Of a stretch of DNA of 64,000 nt, positions 10,550 through 22,787 are shown piece by piece. The position numbers and the translations under genes are program-made. How positions within the stretch are numbered: the first letter of the stretch is position 1; each line of letters opens with the position of its first letter. This DNA is from Styela clava. Lineage: Eukaryota; Chordata; Ascidiacea; Stolidobranchia; Styelidae. Below the pieces are notes generated by a model, which did not search any database, was not told the origin of the DNA, and saw nothing but the letters and a program-made list of their open reading frames with translations. Location of the stretch: assembly GCF_964204865.1 (NCBI RefSeq), contig NC_135262.1, forward strand, positions 12,152,001 to 12,216,000, in the 5' to 3' direction.

Positions 10550-12900
10550 ATGGTTTCGTATTCCATATAATTATGAAATTTTAACCTCCACATTATGCGG
10601 CAGCAAGTTTTTTGGTGTTACGTGATTTGATGTAGATAGCATGCTCTGGGCGAGAATTGTACCTAACAAATATGTATGGTTTTCTGCTGGATAATATTAC
10701 GTAACCACCTCCTCTGCAAAGCACTGGTTACTATTACCAATAACGTGAGTTAGTCAGGATTCAAAAGGGAAATCCCCAATATGTAACCACTGTCACTTGA
10801 GAGCGCAATACTAACGCAACGCGACTTTCTCGAGTTTTCAATTGGGAATCTACATGAACGAAATCGGAATGTTGCTTATTAATAATGGGTATTATTACTG
10901 TGCGGATACTTTGTCCAGTAATGTTTGTCACCTGCTGAAACTTCAAAAATTAATATATCACATCTAATACTATAATAACATAGGTTTACTGTGTCATACT
11001 AGGACGGAGAATGATTTTCGAATGACTAACACATGATTGCGGGTTTCACTCTTCGGATTTTGGTAAATTTAGATGCCGCCGTAAAATCAAATAAACTCGG
11101 GGAATTCTTAAGCTGGTTTCGATGTTTCGAAACGTAATGTAGGAATGTATCTAGAAAACAACAGACTCTTTGGATTACCGGATTAAGTTTATGGTATTAG
11201 ACAACAATTTGCTTTTTTCAATTTATCATTTAGAATCACTTCTACTCCATGGGAGTTCAGAGCTGCGTAGAAAAATATCTATGCGTATAGATTGTTAATA
11301 GTATATAATTAACATATTTATTTCATATACAGTATATTTATATGTAATTTAAAATTTTCAATATCGCTTTTCGTGGAATTATGAAGAAATCGTGACATTT
11401 TCAGCAAAACAAATATAGAATTCCACCTCCTAGAAAGCGTTGTGGCTTCATTACTTCGTCGGGATTTATAATGAAGTATAAGTCAAATTGATTTTCAAAC
11501 CAAATTGTGTCATTTTGTGGAGTAATTATATACATTATAAACAGTCTGAAACCCAAGCGACCAATCTAGTTTTTATTGTGGGTTGCCTGTTTCTGTTATT
11601 TTTTCAGTATTTACCGCATTTTATTAATACAAAGTAACCACATTCTCTGCCAGACACTGGTTGAAAATACCATTGCTTTGGTTGGTATACTGCAAGAGAA
11701 GTTGAAATGCATGGCTTCAAAATAGATGGAAGTTGGCCCTATTATTTTCTAGTTACGTTTTAAGATTGTTGCAAAACATTCAAAATTAAATAAGCTCATA
11801 TAAATATATATATGAGCATTTTTTCACATTCGGGAACTAGTTAAACGAAATTGTAATGTTGCTTTTTAAATATTGGTGTTTCACAAATGTTTCCGGGTGA
11901 TGTCTGCCATGCCGTCTGATAAAAAAAAACATTGAAAACTGAATCTATTACAGCATGACATTAGAGGTTTTGATATTATAGGTTCAAATCACTGTCGTGA
12001 CTGATTATTGTGGGTTTCACTTCTATGGATTTTGGTAAAAATTTGATGACTACCACGGAATTAAATAAATCCGGAGAATTTTTTAATATGCTTTCATACT
12101 AAGTTTCGAAAGTATAATTTTACAACCTCTCGACAAGTCTACGTAATTAATTGCATGTTGAAATCTGTAGGTGCGGTTTACATGTCAGCTAAAGAGAAAC
12201 ATATCGTATATAATATAAAACTAAAAAGAAATTTTAATATATACATTGGTATATAATACATGCATATTTATATGTATATACTAATTATTCTCACTTTAAT
12301 TCTTATTGCATTAAGATAAAAATTGTGATATTTTTAGCAAGACAATTAATAGAAACCCGGTGCTATATATAGGTCCTGCGTCGGATTATGTCATCATGAA
12401 AGCGAAGTAAAGTTTTAAGTCAAATATTTGTCGAACACTATAAACATACTGGAATTCAAACAACTAACCTAGTTTTCGACAGCAGGGAGATTCCAAGGGT
12501 TTGTTTAAATTGCTGTATTTATCAGAAAATGCGCTGAGGTTATTGGTTGACCTAGTTCTAAGTTCTATATTATTTGCCACATGCCACCAATTATAACAGT
12601 TTTAGATAAATAAACAAAGTATCTTGTTTCATTGGGGAGAAGTTAGCGCATCATGGCTCCAAAAATAAACCGAATACACATAGGATTTACTTTCTATTTA
12701 CCATTATATCCGACTTGTTATTTATAAGTAAATATTTGACTTGAATAAGTTATGAGCATTACAGGTCGCTTTTGGTTAAAATAATGTTTCTTCGTTTCTG
12801 ATAAAGAGTTGTTTTAATGATTTCAAGTTAGTTTATGATTTTTCAATCCATCATGCGTTCTCGATGTTCATCTTGAATTTCTATCTGGCTGCATGCTTAA
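10550..12900. repeat. Diverged ~950-bp noncoding tandem duplication, 2-3 copies
   Basis: Aligned landmarks recur with spacing of 0.9-1.0 kb. One is 'gtaaccacctcctctgcaaa' near 10700, again near 11635, and weakly near 12530. 'CGAAAT.G.AATGTTGCTT' occurs at 10858 and 11843. 'GGGTTTCAC..TC...GGATTTTGGTAAA' occurs near 11040 and 12010. 'GTGA.ATTTT.AGCAA.ACAA' occurs near 11390 and 12330. The copies are strongly diverged and contain no shared open frame, so this is old noncoding duplication. The exact unit borders are not resolved. Confidence 0.65.
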
Positions 12901-15900
12901 AAAACATATGCATAACCCACATATGCTCAGATTTACATTACATTATAGTTTGTAACATCATATTATTAATTGTTAAATTCTACGAATTTCCTGCGGGTAA
13001 ATCGGTAAGTTTTCCTCGCCTTGAAGAAATTGTGATCAAAATATTAGGTTCATGCATAAGTAAATAGATGAAGTCATGAAAAGATTGTAATTCCGATAGT
13101 AGAGTGGGAACGCTGCTGTACTGAAGCGCGAATCGGAATACCGGAACATAATTAATTCAAATAAAAGTGTCTGTAAGTGTACGTAACAAAGATGCTAAAC
13201 GCCTTTTGAACAAAAAAACGAATTTATTAGCAATTTTTCGATTTCAAGTAAGTATCCTGACAATCACTTGTTGCCTATGAGGCTAATTTGCTTAAACTGG
13301 GCATGACCCGTTAATGATAAATTTGGAATTTTGATGTCTTTATTTGCAAGTTCAGGTTACACAAGCCTTTCATTGATCGGCTTATCTACTTGAGAATTAT
13401 ATTAGTATTAGTTAAAAATTTGAATTTCGTCGGAATGCTGAAAGCTATACAACAATGGACTTAATATAAACAAAAACAATCATTGAACATAAACAAAAAT
13501 TCCGATTGCCCAAAGCGACTAAAATCTAAGTGAAATTCTAACTAACCCATTATATAAACACTAGGGAATAAGTAAAGATAATTTTAGGCGAGGCAGAAAT
13601 GCATAAACAATTGTACATGCTTAACCATCCTATTTTGTTTACAGGAAACTACCTGAAATTATCGTGAGACTGTTTCTGTTGATAAACTATGAGAGGGAAT
13701 GTTTTTAGGCAAAATCGGAAAAATCGTATCGGTATTGAAGGTTATTTTAAATGTTATTCATACGTTTTAATTGTATTATATATCAATTAATTTATATATA
13801 TCAGGTCACTATACATATTTATGCATTCGACTACATTAGTTGGCTAGCTATTTGTGTACATCAAATTTTAAATATTTGAATCAAATTTTGTTAACCATTT
13901 TTTACTGTATTTCTCGTCCTGTACTTGTTTCGTACGTTTACATGTTTATCTATGTTAAATTGATGGAAAGTGCATTTGAGGGAAATGAAAAAAAAAATGA
14001 ATCTATTATAAAAAAAAAATTGTGCGACACTGATACAACAATATTAATTATTTTTGAGCTCTGCTTTTGTGTCTGGGAGCACCCATGTGTTTGTGTTATC
14101 CAAATCCCATAAATGGCAGATTGTACGTTATAACAAAAGTAAGCCTGAATCTATTAATCTAAACTCAATTATGGCCCGGCAGTTTCGTTTGTTTAATGTT
14201 TACTAAAGTTCTGATATTCAGAGTAAACAACGCAAGCTCCGGTGACGTCAGAACTACTGAAAATAAGTCAAACAATCTATTTTGAGAGGAACGTATCGTA
14301 CATCATACATTACATGCCGAACTGATTGTGTCGTGCACTGTTTATACGAGCAGGTGCTTAGGAGAATGTGGTCGATTTTAAAACTAAATATAGCGTTTTG
14401 ATTTTATCGTAATTAATGTTTGTAACTAATTTTATCTGCTTTTATAGAAATTATAGATACAACATCTACTAGAATTAATGCACGCTGTAATGGAATTTCA
14501 AAATTGATTATATTTTAAAGAAGTATTATGTCAATAGGAGTGTAATAAGAGATTACCCGATCTTTGCACAAATCCGTAACTACGCCTAAATAGTTGATAT
14601 ATTTATTGTCATGTGGTAATACCGTATCGAGTACCGTCTTTTTCTCCAAAACGCTTTCCCAACGTTGGAATAATATCTCAGTGCTTACAGGCACATACAG
14701 GGAAAATTAATCCTGTAATCTTTCGGGAATCCGAACTACTCGGCTTTTACTAAACACAGTCGCTCTTGGGTATCAGTGACATTACTATCAGTACGATTAC
14801 TATATTCAATATATTGACAAAAACGTTTTGGCTGTGACTAGAGAAATAGGAGAATTATCATTATCCGGAATCACACATTCGTCACTCATAGTTTCACCAA
14901 ACTTTTTCTATTCGACATTTACATTCTTTCTTGATTTATCTGCAACCCAGGTTGGATGTACTGCTTTTCATCAATATTCGCGAAAAACGTTAAACGGGAA
15001 CATCGAATTTCCTCTATATTATTCTCCTGCCCAAGCCAACCGCGATACCACGTTTCTAAACAGAAGAAAATCCTCCTTATTCAAAACGGAAGTTTCATGT
15101 GTTGAAGATGTAGGAGAATGACTATTTTACTCCCAAAGAAAATTCCAAAGATTTAAGATTACAAACCCACAAATCACGTACTGAAACAAAAGGGGAAGCC
15201 AAAAACTTCCCTGTCTGTATAAAAATAGTGAATTCAAATTAGTAAATTACTAATTAGAAGTAAAAGAAATTTACGTTAGAACGCACTGTTTCAATTTTAA
15301 ATAGAAAGAAGTGCCATATCAACTCCTTTTTGTTTTTTGGAATTTTCTCTTTCTCAGATGTTGAACTTGGTATAGATAGACATTTTCATTGATGTAAATC
15401 GATATTTGATAAAGTAGCCTCAATTGCAACTGAAGTCCACCTTATTATAGAATACATGTTTGCATCATTTGCAGTGGTTGACGCATAGAAATTGTTTGCT
15501 TATGGCATCCGAACAGGTTGATTATGAGAACTACCAGCGAAAGATCTTCAACACCCCTAAGTAATTAATATTCCCCTGTAATTTTTCGTGCTCTGAGTCA
15601 TGTTTAAAAACTGACCGTTCACATTTTTGAATGACCAATTGCATGATGTCCCCCCTTGTGTCAACATTTTTTGTCAATCATATTCGAACAGAAAAACAAA
15701 ATTTTCAGTCAAACGAGTCTGTTTTGAATATTTATAACATATTTGAAATATTTTCTCGAATGATTACGTACAATATAGTGAAAGCGAATATTTTGAGTTA
15801 ATATCGTATGTGAGAACTCACGTTTCTATTCCAAAACCTTTGTTTATGACGTCAGTAGTAACATAATCAAAACAATTAGTTTCCGTTTGTAAAAATATTT

Positions 15901-18900
15901 TACCTTCGAATCTGATTTACAATATTTGGAATTTTTCTTTCAAAATCTGGCTTAAAATCCAAATAGTTTTATGAATATATATATTTTGTACTCGTTCTTT
16001 ATTTGGACACATCTGTTCCACATGTTGTAAAAATCAGTAGAGTATATATATATATATAATAATATATTTTACAGCAACTATAAGCATTATGTATGGAGGT
16101 TTCATGCTTTTGCTTCGCTACGAAATCACTTAGTTATACCTGGGATGAGCCTGGGCTCGATCTTTCCAGTCACGAGTGAGTAAATGAATAGGCTAAATCA
16201 ATTGGCAGATATAGAGGTCGCGACAGCATTGGTCGACTTCATCGCAAATATACAGAAATCTGGCAAGGAAAAATGATTAAATATAATATTAATCATCAAA
16301 GTAATTATAATCCTTTTTATTAAAGAATGATTTAAAACGAATATTCAAAATTTTGTTTTTGCCAAGTAACGATCCTGATTAATCTACGACCCTGATGAAA
16401 CTCCAATTCGTCATTAATTTCAGTTCTGGGGTTGATGTCATACAAACTGATAAATTGCACGAATACTGTCGATGTTGACGACACTTTTGAAGCTTGAAAA
16501 ATACAAATCTCCCCACTTTAAAAAGCATTGGTCATATCGGGTGTGGATTTAACGAAAATTACGGAATTAATAAAAAAGAAATCGATAGCCTAAATTGATT
16601 GACGTCATATGTCATACAATAATCACAAAAGGATTTCAAAGATATTCTTTATAATATACTCAAACATCTCAAATGGGCACGCTTTGACTCAGTTGTTTAC
16701 CAAGACTGAGTATTCAACGATTGGAACCAATGACGCAAGCTTCGATTCAAGTATTGCAAAATTTACAAGAAATTGGATATTTTGAAAATAAATCCCCAGC
16801 AAAATTTATCGGGAAATTTTTACGCGATTCACATTGTTTCATCCATGATGAGGATACCAAGGAGTTATGTCCACGCTCTGGAAATGATCAGTGTGACCAC
16901 CATAACGACCGATTTGTGGAAAGCAGAGCGTCTTTTAAAATGCAAATTCGCTATTTTTTTTATTAGCTCATACTTTCTCAAAATAATGCACCATAATACT
17001 AGAATTTTCCAGTGCAATATGGTTACCAAAATATAAACATGAACTGACTTTAAGTGGTCATAAAAGCATTGTGAATAAAATGCTGATTTCTGTCGTGTGG
17101 TAACCGACAAAAAAATAAATATAAAATATTTACGATAAATGAAAGCTCCAAGTTGTGAATGTCATTTTTGCGTACATTGCTCTTTTGCCTATAAATATTT
17201 GGATATTTTTACAAGAGCGATAATTTTCAAAAATGAAATGTCTCAAGTAATTAGAAAGAACCGATTTTTTGCTTTTGGAACAATGCAGCAATCTGGCTGA
17301 CTGACCAAATATTACGCGGAACGTCTCTAATCGTGATATTTCGGGACTACCTGTCAATTCAGACAGCATGTCTACACTTTTGTTTATTCACCGATGGGTC
17401 ATTGATGCTGTGCGGTTTTATGACAATTTCTGACTTGTTGAAAAACGAATCACGTGTGTCGATTTGGTAAATATACGTCAGTGACTTTGAATCATGAATG
17501 GCTTATAACTTAAAAACAAAGAACTACTTCAAGTGATTGTCACAAAAAGACACAATTCACTGGAGATAAATGCGTCATGATCTCAATTTGAAGCAACAAC
17601 AGCGTGTCAGAGAGTTCAGGCCATCACCCCGTTGGTGTATCATCGATACATGCTAGGGATTGACACGTTCCTGAAAGAACAAACGAGCATTGTCATATTA
17701 CTGATCCATCATAGATTACTATGTGATTTAATGCAAATTGCATATTTTGTAGATAAACTGGGTGAATGAATATTAAAATAATCATTTGACGTGTTTTGAA
17801 TGAAAATATTGTAATTCGTGAACCCGGCATTGCCTTAGTTCCTGTATATTTAAAAATATATATATATATATAAATGATTGTAAATCAGATTGGGATTTTG
17901 AATTCTTGTTCAACTTCCATTTTTAAATATAAACGGCCTAATTTTGCTTCCGGAAAATTATCCCCAGTCTATGCACTTGAGAGTCCTTGAACATTCAAGC
18001 AGCCACTTAGAAAATACACCATTCGAAAGTAATTACGCGCAATTATGCAAATACAAAAGAGATGTTTGTAATTGAGCTTGAAATGAACAGACAGAAATCC
18101 CGATCTATAGTTAATTGCATCACATTTCTTTCTTTGAATTACGCGTCTACGATTCTCACTTATCATAGTTATAAGCAAGGCCAAACCATTCTATGATACT
18201 GTAAAACGAATAATAAATGTAAATAAAGATAGTCATTTGATTTGCTTTCGAATTTTGAACCTACTTTATAGAGTTTCAAATTTAATAATTCTGGTTCGCC
18301 TTCAATTTTTTGTTGGGATTTTAAGTTTGGGCCGGGCTATTGTTATTAAAATTATTAAGCAAGATTACAAATACTGCTGTAGTGTTCAGATATAAACTAT
18401 TTTGGAGATATATTATCCAGATTTCATTTTTATTGCTATAAGCTTAATTTTCGTGGGCACATATAGCTGCTTTGCAATTTTTGTAGTATATTCGTTATAA
18501 GGATAAAGTATTAAAAGTTGGATTTTATATTTTCAAAAACACAGTGTTGCCAAACAAACATCAAATCATCACACAAAGGTAGCGCGGAACAGTTTCCACC
18601 TGGAGGCGCTCTTCAAAACACACTGATTCAGAATTCAGTGAAGTCATTTGGAATATCAGTTAGATGTGGAAAATCCAATCATAAAGATTCAAAATATTTT
18701 TTTCTTTATATCATCTACTACATGAGCGATGTAATGTGGAATAATATATTTAAACAACGGTGTACATCATGTTCAAGTTTACAATTGAACTTTCGCTGAT
18801 AAAACATGCAGGAAGTTTAAAATTTTCTTCTGTTGGTTATGATCGCACTGTAAACATAGCCACATGCTTTATTTTATTTCAGATAATTTAAACATTGTAC

Positions 18901-19550
18901 AGCCAAAATAGATTGTAAACGTAAACCATGTTTCTGTACTGAAACAACAAGACGGAAATTCCTATCTTTTTTAAAAATCTATGACAACTATAATGAAAGT
19001 ATGAACAATTTTAGTATCACGTGATACGTTTCTAAACATTAATTTCTCTCGAAATTTTATTGAATAACTTTATAACAATTTGGACAAATCATCCCGTTTA
19101 TGAAAGTTGGAAGGGAAGTCACATCTCGATAAAAATAGAATTCATTGCTGTTTCATACCCTGGCAACGAGTATAACGCAATCTACCATATTATTACCGAT
19201 ATAAAGTTTTATAGGATTTGACTTTCAGACCCGCCTTATTTAAATATTTTAGTGAGATCATTTTCGGTAAAATACAATACAACTAAGCCAAACCAGAATT
19301 ACTATTTGTCTAGCTATTGCGATATATACATCACTTACTTAAACTAACGATTCTATTTTTAGCACGGCATTGACTTAAATGATTTTAAAATTATTTAAAA
19401 GTTTAACAGTATCGCTCATTTCAGTAGACGTTTCATTAAAAATATATTTACGAATCTTGTCTACGACACTCTCCAAACACGCAACATCGTGGTCTGAATC
19501 ACGCCTCATAGAATGTATGTTTTCTCTCGTTTTCAATCGCTGTACAGTTT
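12901..19550. other. Long intergenic stretch, no gene recognised
   Basis: About 6.6 kb of AT-rich DNA. Open frames at 13840-14112, 14828-15121 and 16721-16966 have no recognisable domain, no conserved splice partners and low-complexity composition. A TA dinucleotide run lies near 16043 and another near 17857. A weak tRNA-like B-box occurs near 16160. Confidence 0.45.
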
Positions 19551-19552
19551 AG

Positions 19553-19560
19553 TATAAAAG
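19553..19560 (+). promoter_or_regulatory. TATA box of paralog B
   Basis: TATAAAAG 37 bases before the first ATG (19590) and 91 before the second (19644). An initiator-like CAGTCAG at about 19579-19585 lies at the expected distance. A transcript starting there would have almost no leader before the first ATG, which favours the second ATG as the main start. Confidence 0.65.
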
Positions 19561-19589
19561 CCTAACTCGTTCGTCTTACAGTCAGATTT

Positions 19590-20775
19590 ATGAGAAACTA
19601 CAGCGCTAATAGCAAGTCTGAAATAAGTATACGTGATATCAAGATGGCCCAGTATTCTTCAACACCGCGCAGTCACATTCTTCTGCTTTGCCTACTTTTA
19701 CTTGCCTTGGCTATATCTACCTCAAACTCAGCACCGTCGTACAGGCCACACTTCAATCAAATGAACATTATACAGAAAATAAAATTTTTGGAACGAAAAT
19801 TATCATTGTTGCGAAATCGTAAAACGAAATGTCACAAACAAGTTCCAGATGCGCCAAAATCCGAGACTCCAGATCAAAATAACAACGAGAATACAGATTG
19901 GTCGCAAAGAATAAGGTATTTCATGTTTTATAATGTCTAATACTTTAATACACTGTATTATGAGTTGCTGTGTCTGGTACTGTAAACAATAGATTGTCGT
20001 TTATTTTTTTACTATATGAATATTCACTTTGCATGACAATCAGTAAATATTTGTCAAAACGTCATCCTGTACAAACAAAATTAATGATGAACCAGTGTTA
20101 AGCTAGCCAAAATATGATCGTAATGATTTATCTAACTATGTAGTAATAGTATGTTTGTCTTTATAAGTCAGAAAATTTTACAGTTCTATCTCAGTCTGTG
20201 AATGCACAACGTTACATTTTCCAGTTTATATCTTACTGCATATTTAAATTGTTACTGCGACCTACTTGATCGTACAAATTCAATTTTATATTGGTCGATG
20301 ACAATATATTTTTTAATTTTAGACAAACTTATGAAAGAGTTACGTCTTCGTGTGGGCTAATAATGCAATCAAGATGTAAAACAATGACAAGTCGATGCCA
20401 CGTTTCAATGCTTTCAAAACGTAGTATTCCAGAAGACGAAAACGGTGACGTCGTAGAAAGAGGTATGTTTGAAATCTATGTAGTCATAATATGACCATTA
20501 TGAATGGAATGTAAGAAAAGCGCTATTCTTATCGATAGTCCTACATTCATCGAAACTTGATCATTTCGAAACGCGGTGATTAACATTGCCATGATCCTTG
20601 GCATACGTCGTATTAATGTAAATAAAAATAGAGACTGTGCAGTGATTATTTAAAATATATTAATTTGAATATGTATTTTTCAGTAAAGAGAAGCTCATAC
20701 TCAGTGTCTCGACGAAATCGCGGGAAGAAAATTAAAGTTACTTGCAACATGTGCAGAATCAATTGCTGGAGTTGA
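19590..20775 (+). CDS. Secreted cysteine-containing prepropeptide, paralog B (3 exons)
   Basis: Exon 1 19590-19915 (more likely start 19644), exon 2 20323-20462, exon 3 20684-20775; GT-AG introns, phases 2 and 1. From 19644 the product is 167 aa, the same length as paralog A; the first ATG gives 185 aa. A hydrophobic signal (ILLLCLLLLALAIS) is followed by SAP, an amphipathic helix and Cys63. Exon 2 carries C101, C109 and C116 (SCGLIMQSRCKTMTSRC) and then KRSI. Exon 3 starts VKRS, has the basic RGKK and ends C158-x2-C161-x3-C165-W166-S. Cys spacing in exons 2 and 3 is identical to paralog A, although most other residues differ, which implies purifying selection on a disulfide framework. An odd total of seven cysteines would permit a disulfide-linked dimer. 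Function unknown. Confidence 0.85.
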
Positions 20776-21536
20776 AAAGTCTCATTAAGGACAAGTCGAA
20801 AAATAACTTCATCGACTGTACAATTAAAACAACTGGCCTGAGGCTAATAATCCTTCAAACAAAACAAGAAATTATAAGAGCAAAGTTGCATAAGAGGAGA
20901 GTTACACGTACAATGATGCTACAGGCACTAAAATGGAATGTGCACAGTTACCTCGAATTTGTCATTAAGGACTAACTAATCACTGTACATTGTGGAAACG
21001 AAAATTGCCGTTCTTCAAAGTGGATCCTGCCGTAAAATCCTAATATAAAATTTCTCGTATACTTCATGAATATCGCGATAATTTTTATAGCCTACTTTGA
21101 GAGGCCTATGTGATATGAACAATTATGAATGCGATTTGATAGATTTTGACATTGAAAATATTTTTTAATCATTATTTGTAAACTTTCCTACGAACGTATT
21201 TTTTTATTCAATCATCCTACCTTTTTGCAACTCATATATTTCGTTTATATATTGTGAATTAATTTATATTTACATATTTAATAAATTTATAATTTATATA
21301 TAACATTATTCAATTATTTTTACATGAGTTTTACATACACGCTATATTCAGTTCATCACGCGGTTGGTCAGACCGTCACGAACGCAACGTTGTAAACGGG
21401 TCAGGAATCGAATGCCACTCGCTTGCAATTTGAATATAATGAGTTCATCAAACTATATAATTAGTATCAGAATAAGTATATATGTATTGATGTCAAACAT
21501 TCTGAGAAAATGATGCGATCATGCGACATCGTTTAC
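20776..21536. other. 3' region of paralog B and intergenic
   Basis: AT-rich. An AATAAA signal near 21280 may end the paralog B transcript. The open frame at 20742-20975 merely overlaps its stop and is not a gene. Confidence 0.45.
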
Positions 21537-21665
21537 TGAGTTTTTGGTGCTCCAGAAGGATGCGCACCAAGATGCCGCACAACCCGAATCCCAACCGGTA
21601 CACACATACTATGTTCAGGTTGTGCGCCATCTTGGTGCGCTTACTTCTGGAGGTCCGAGTTTTTA
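21537..21665. mobile_element. Palindromic MITE, copy 1
   Basis: Arms of about 50 bp face each other: left GCGCACCAAGATGCCGCACAACC, shown in short as CACCAAGATG, against the right inverse GGTTGTGCGCCATCTTGGTG. The loop includes ACATACTATGTTCAG. A second member sharing ACCAAGATGGCGCAC and CATAGTATGTGTA lies at 28110-28229. No coding capacity. Confidence 0.7.
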
Positions 21666-21744
21666 TTATACGGCAAAATATGAAACGTGAAGTGCGATTG
21701 ACACTCTTCTGCCGTTGTTGGATCACTTATAATGATTTCACTTT

Positions 21745-22787
21745 AAACACAATATCGTCACGTTAATAACCGAATTGCGTAAGTCATTTTTAGCAGTTTT
21801 GAGAAAAACGTGAAAAACTCTCTAATGATATTGTTATGCCATTGAAAGTCAATAATTTGCCATGGTTCAATTTTTTGATCGTAGCCGGATTCAAGTTAAT
21901 TTGTATGACGCAGTTTAGGGACGTCATAATGGCGCACTGTGACTTAGGCACAAATGTGTCTCTGACTTGGGGACATACGCAATTTTGCAACTTTACTATA
22001 TGCACCAGTCCTGAAAACTGAACATTCCAAAAACGAATGTAATTCTCAGTATCTACAATGTCCAATCCCCAAAATAGCTAATCAGTTCCAATTACAATAT
22101 TTTTTGATGTTTAAAAATATAATTTCATCAATATAACACGTTCTGCACACCCACCGAAATAAGATTAAGAATAAATATAAAGAATAAAACAGCAATGCAT
22201 CCAATATAAAAGCCAACCAAGGTGAATTGGACTCGGGCAGTGAATATCACAAGTGCACGTCTTCCTATACTGTAGTATAAATTCAAACTGGTTCCATTAC
22301 ATTTGAACCCACGTACATTTGAACCCACGACAATTGCACCTGCATGCCATTGCACCTATGGAATTTTTTTTGGTTTTACGGATATTTGTACCCATACTAA
22401 CTTAACCCATGGGTTTTAGCACCTGGATATTGATTGAACCCGCGGATATACACATGGGTTCAAATGTACGGTCACCATTCAAACTATACGCGCTAAGCTA
22501 GAATCCGAGATGCAAAACTCGAAAATACTTCGCCGAGGTCATTTTACCTTTGTGACGTCACAACAGTCCTGCGGTAACACTGATAATTCATTATGACGAA
22601 ACAATTGCAAAAATGTGCATGTCATACTAAATCTCCATTTTTATGGGTTTCGGAATTCTTAAAATAAAATCTGACTTAACAGACAGGTGCGCAGCATTAC
22701 ATAACTACCTATTTTATAAAAAAAAGAACTCAAAATCGCCAAAAATGACTTACGCAATTCGGTTATTAGCGTGACGATATTATGTTT
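21745..22787. mobile_element. TIR element of about 1.0 kb carrying a minisatellite island
   Basis: A 43-bp terminal repeat beginning ATATCGTCACG at 21752 is repeated in inverse orientation ending near 22780 with two mismatches; similarity extends a few bases further out on both sides. The ends include CCGAATTGCGTAAGTCATTT. No transposase frame lies between them. The target duplication cannot be defined, so the superfamily is unknown. The interior holds 16-bp monomers at 22296-22475. Confidence 0.72.
22296..22475 (-). repeat. Short 16-bp monomer island related to the 6-kb minisatellite
   Basis: Successive 16-mers ACATTTGAACCCACGT, ACATTTGAACCCACGA, CAATTGCACCTGCATG and relatives match the inverted-arm monomers near 5620-5905. 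The island ends with the inverse CATGGGTTCAAATGTACG, so it is itself flanked by inverted copies. Confidence 0.65.

Noticed and set aside
14828-15121. 97-codon plus-strand frame
   Set aside because: No recognisable family, no promoter or splice signals, and composition like the surrounding noncoding DNA.
16140-16210. tRNA-like B box on the minus strand
   Set aside because: No matching A box or cloverleaf at the right distance.
16721-17036. Overlapping 81- and 87-codon frames
   Set aside because: Two overlapping frames without domain similarity; a single coding frame is not favoured.
20291-20494. 67-codon frame as an independent gene
   Set aside because: It begins inside intron 1 of paralog B and its useful part is exon 2 of that gene.
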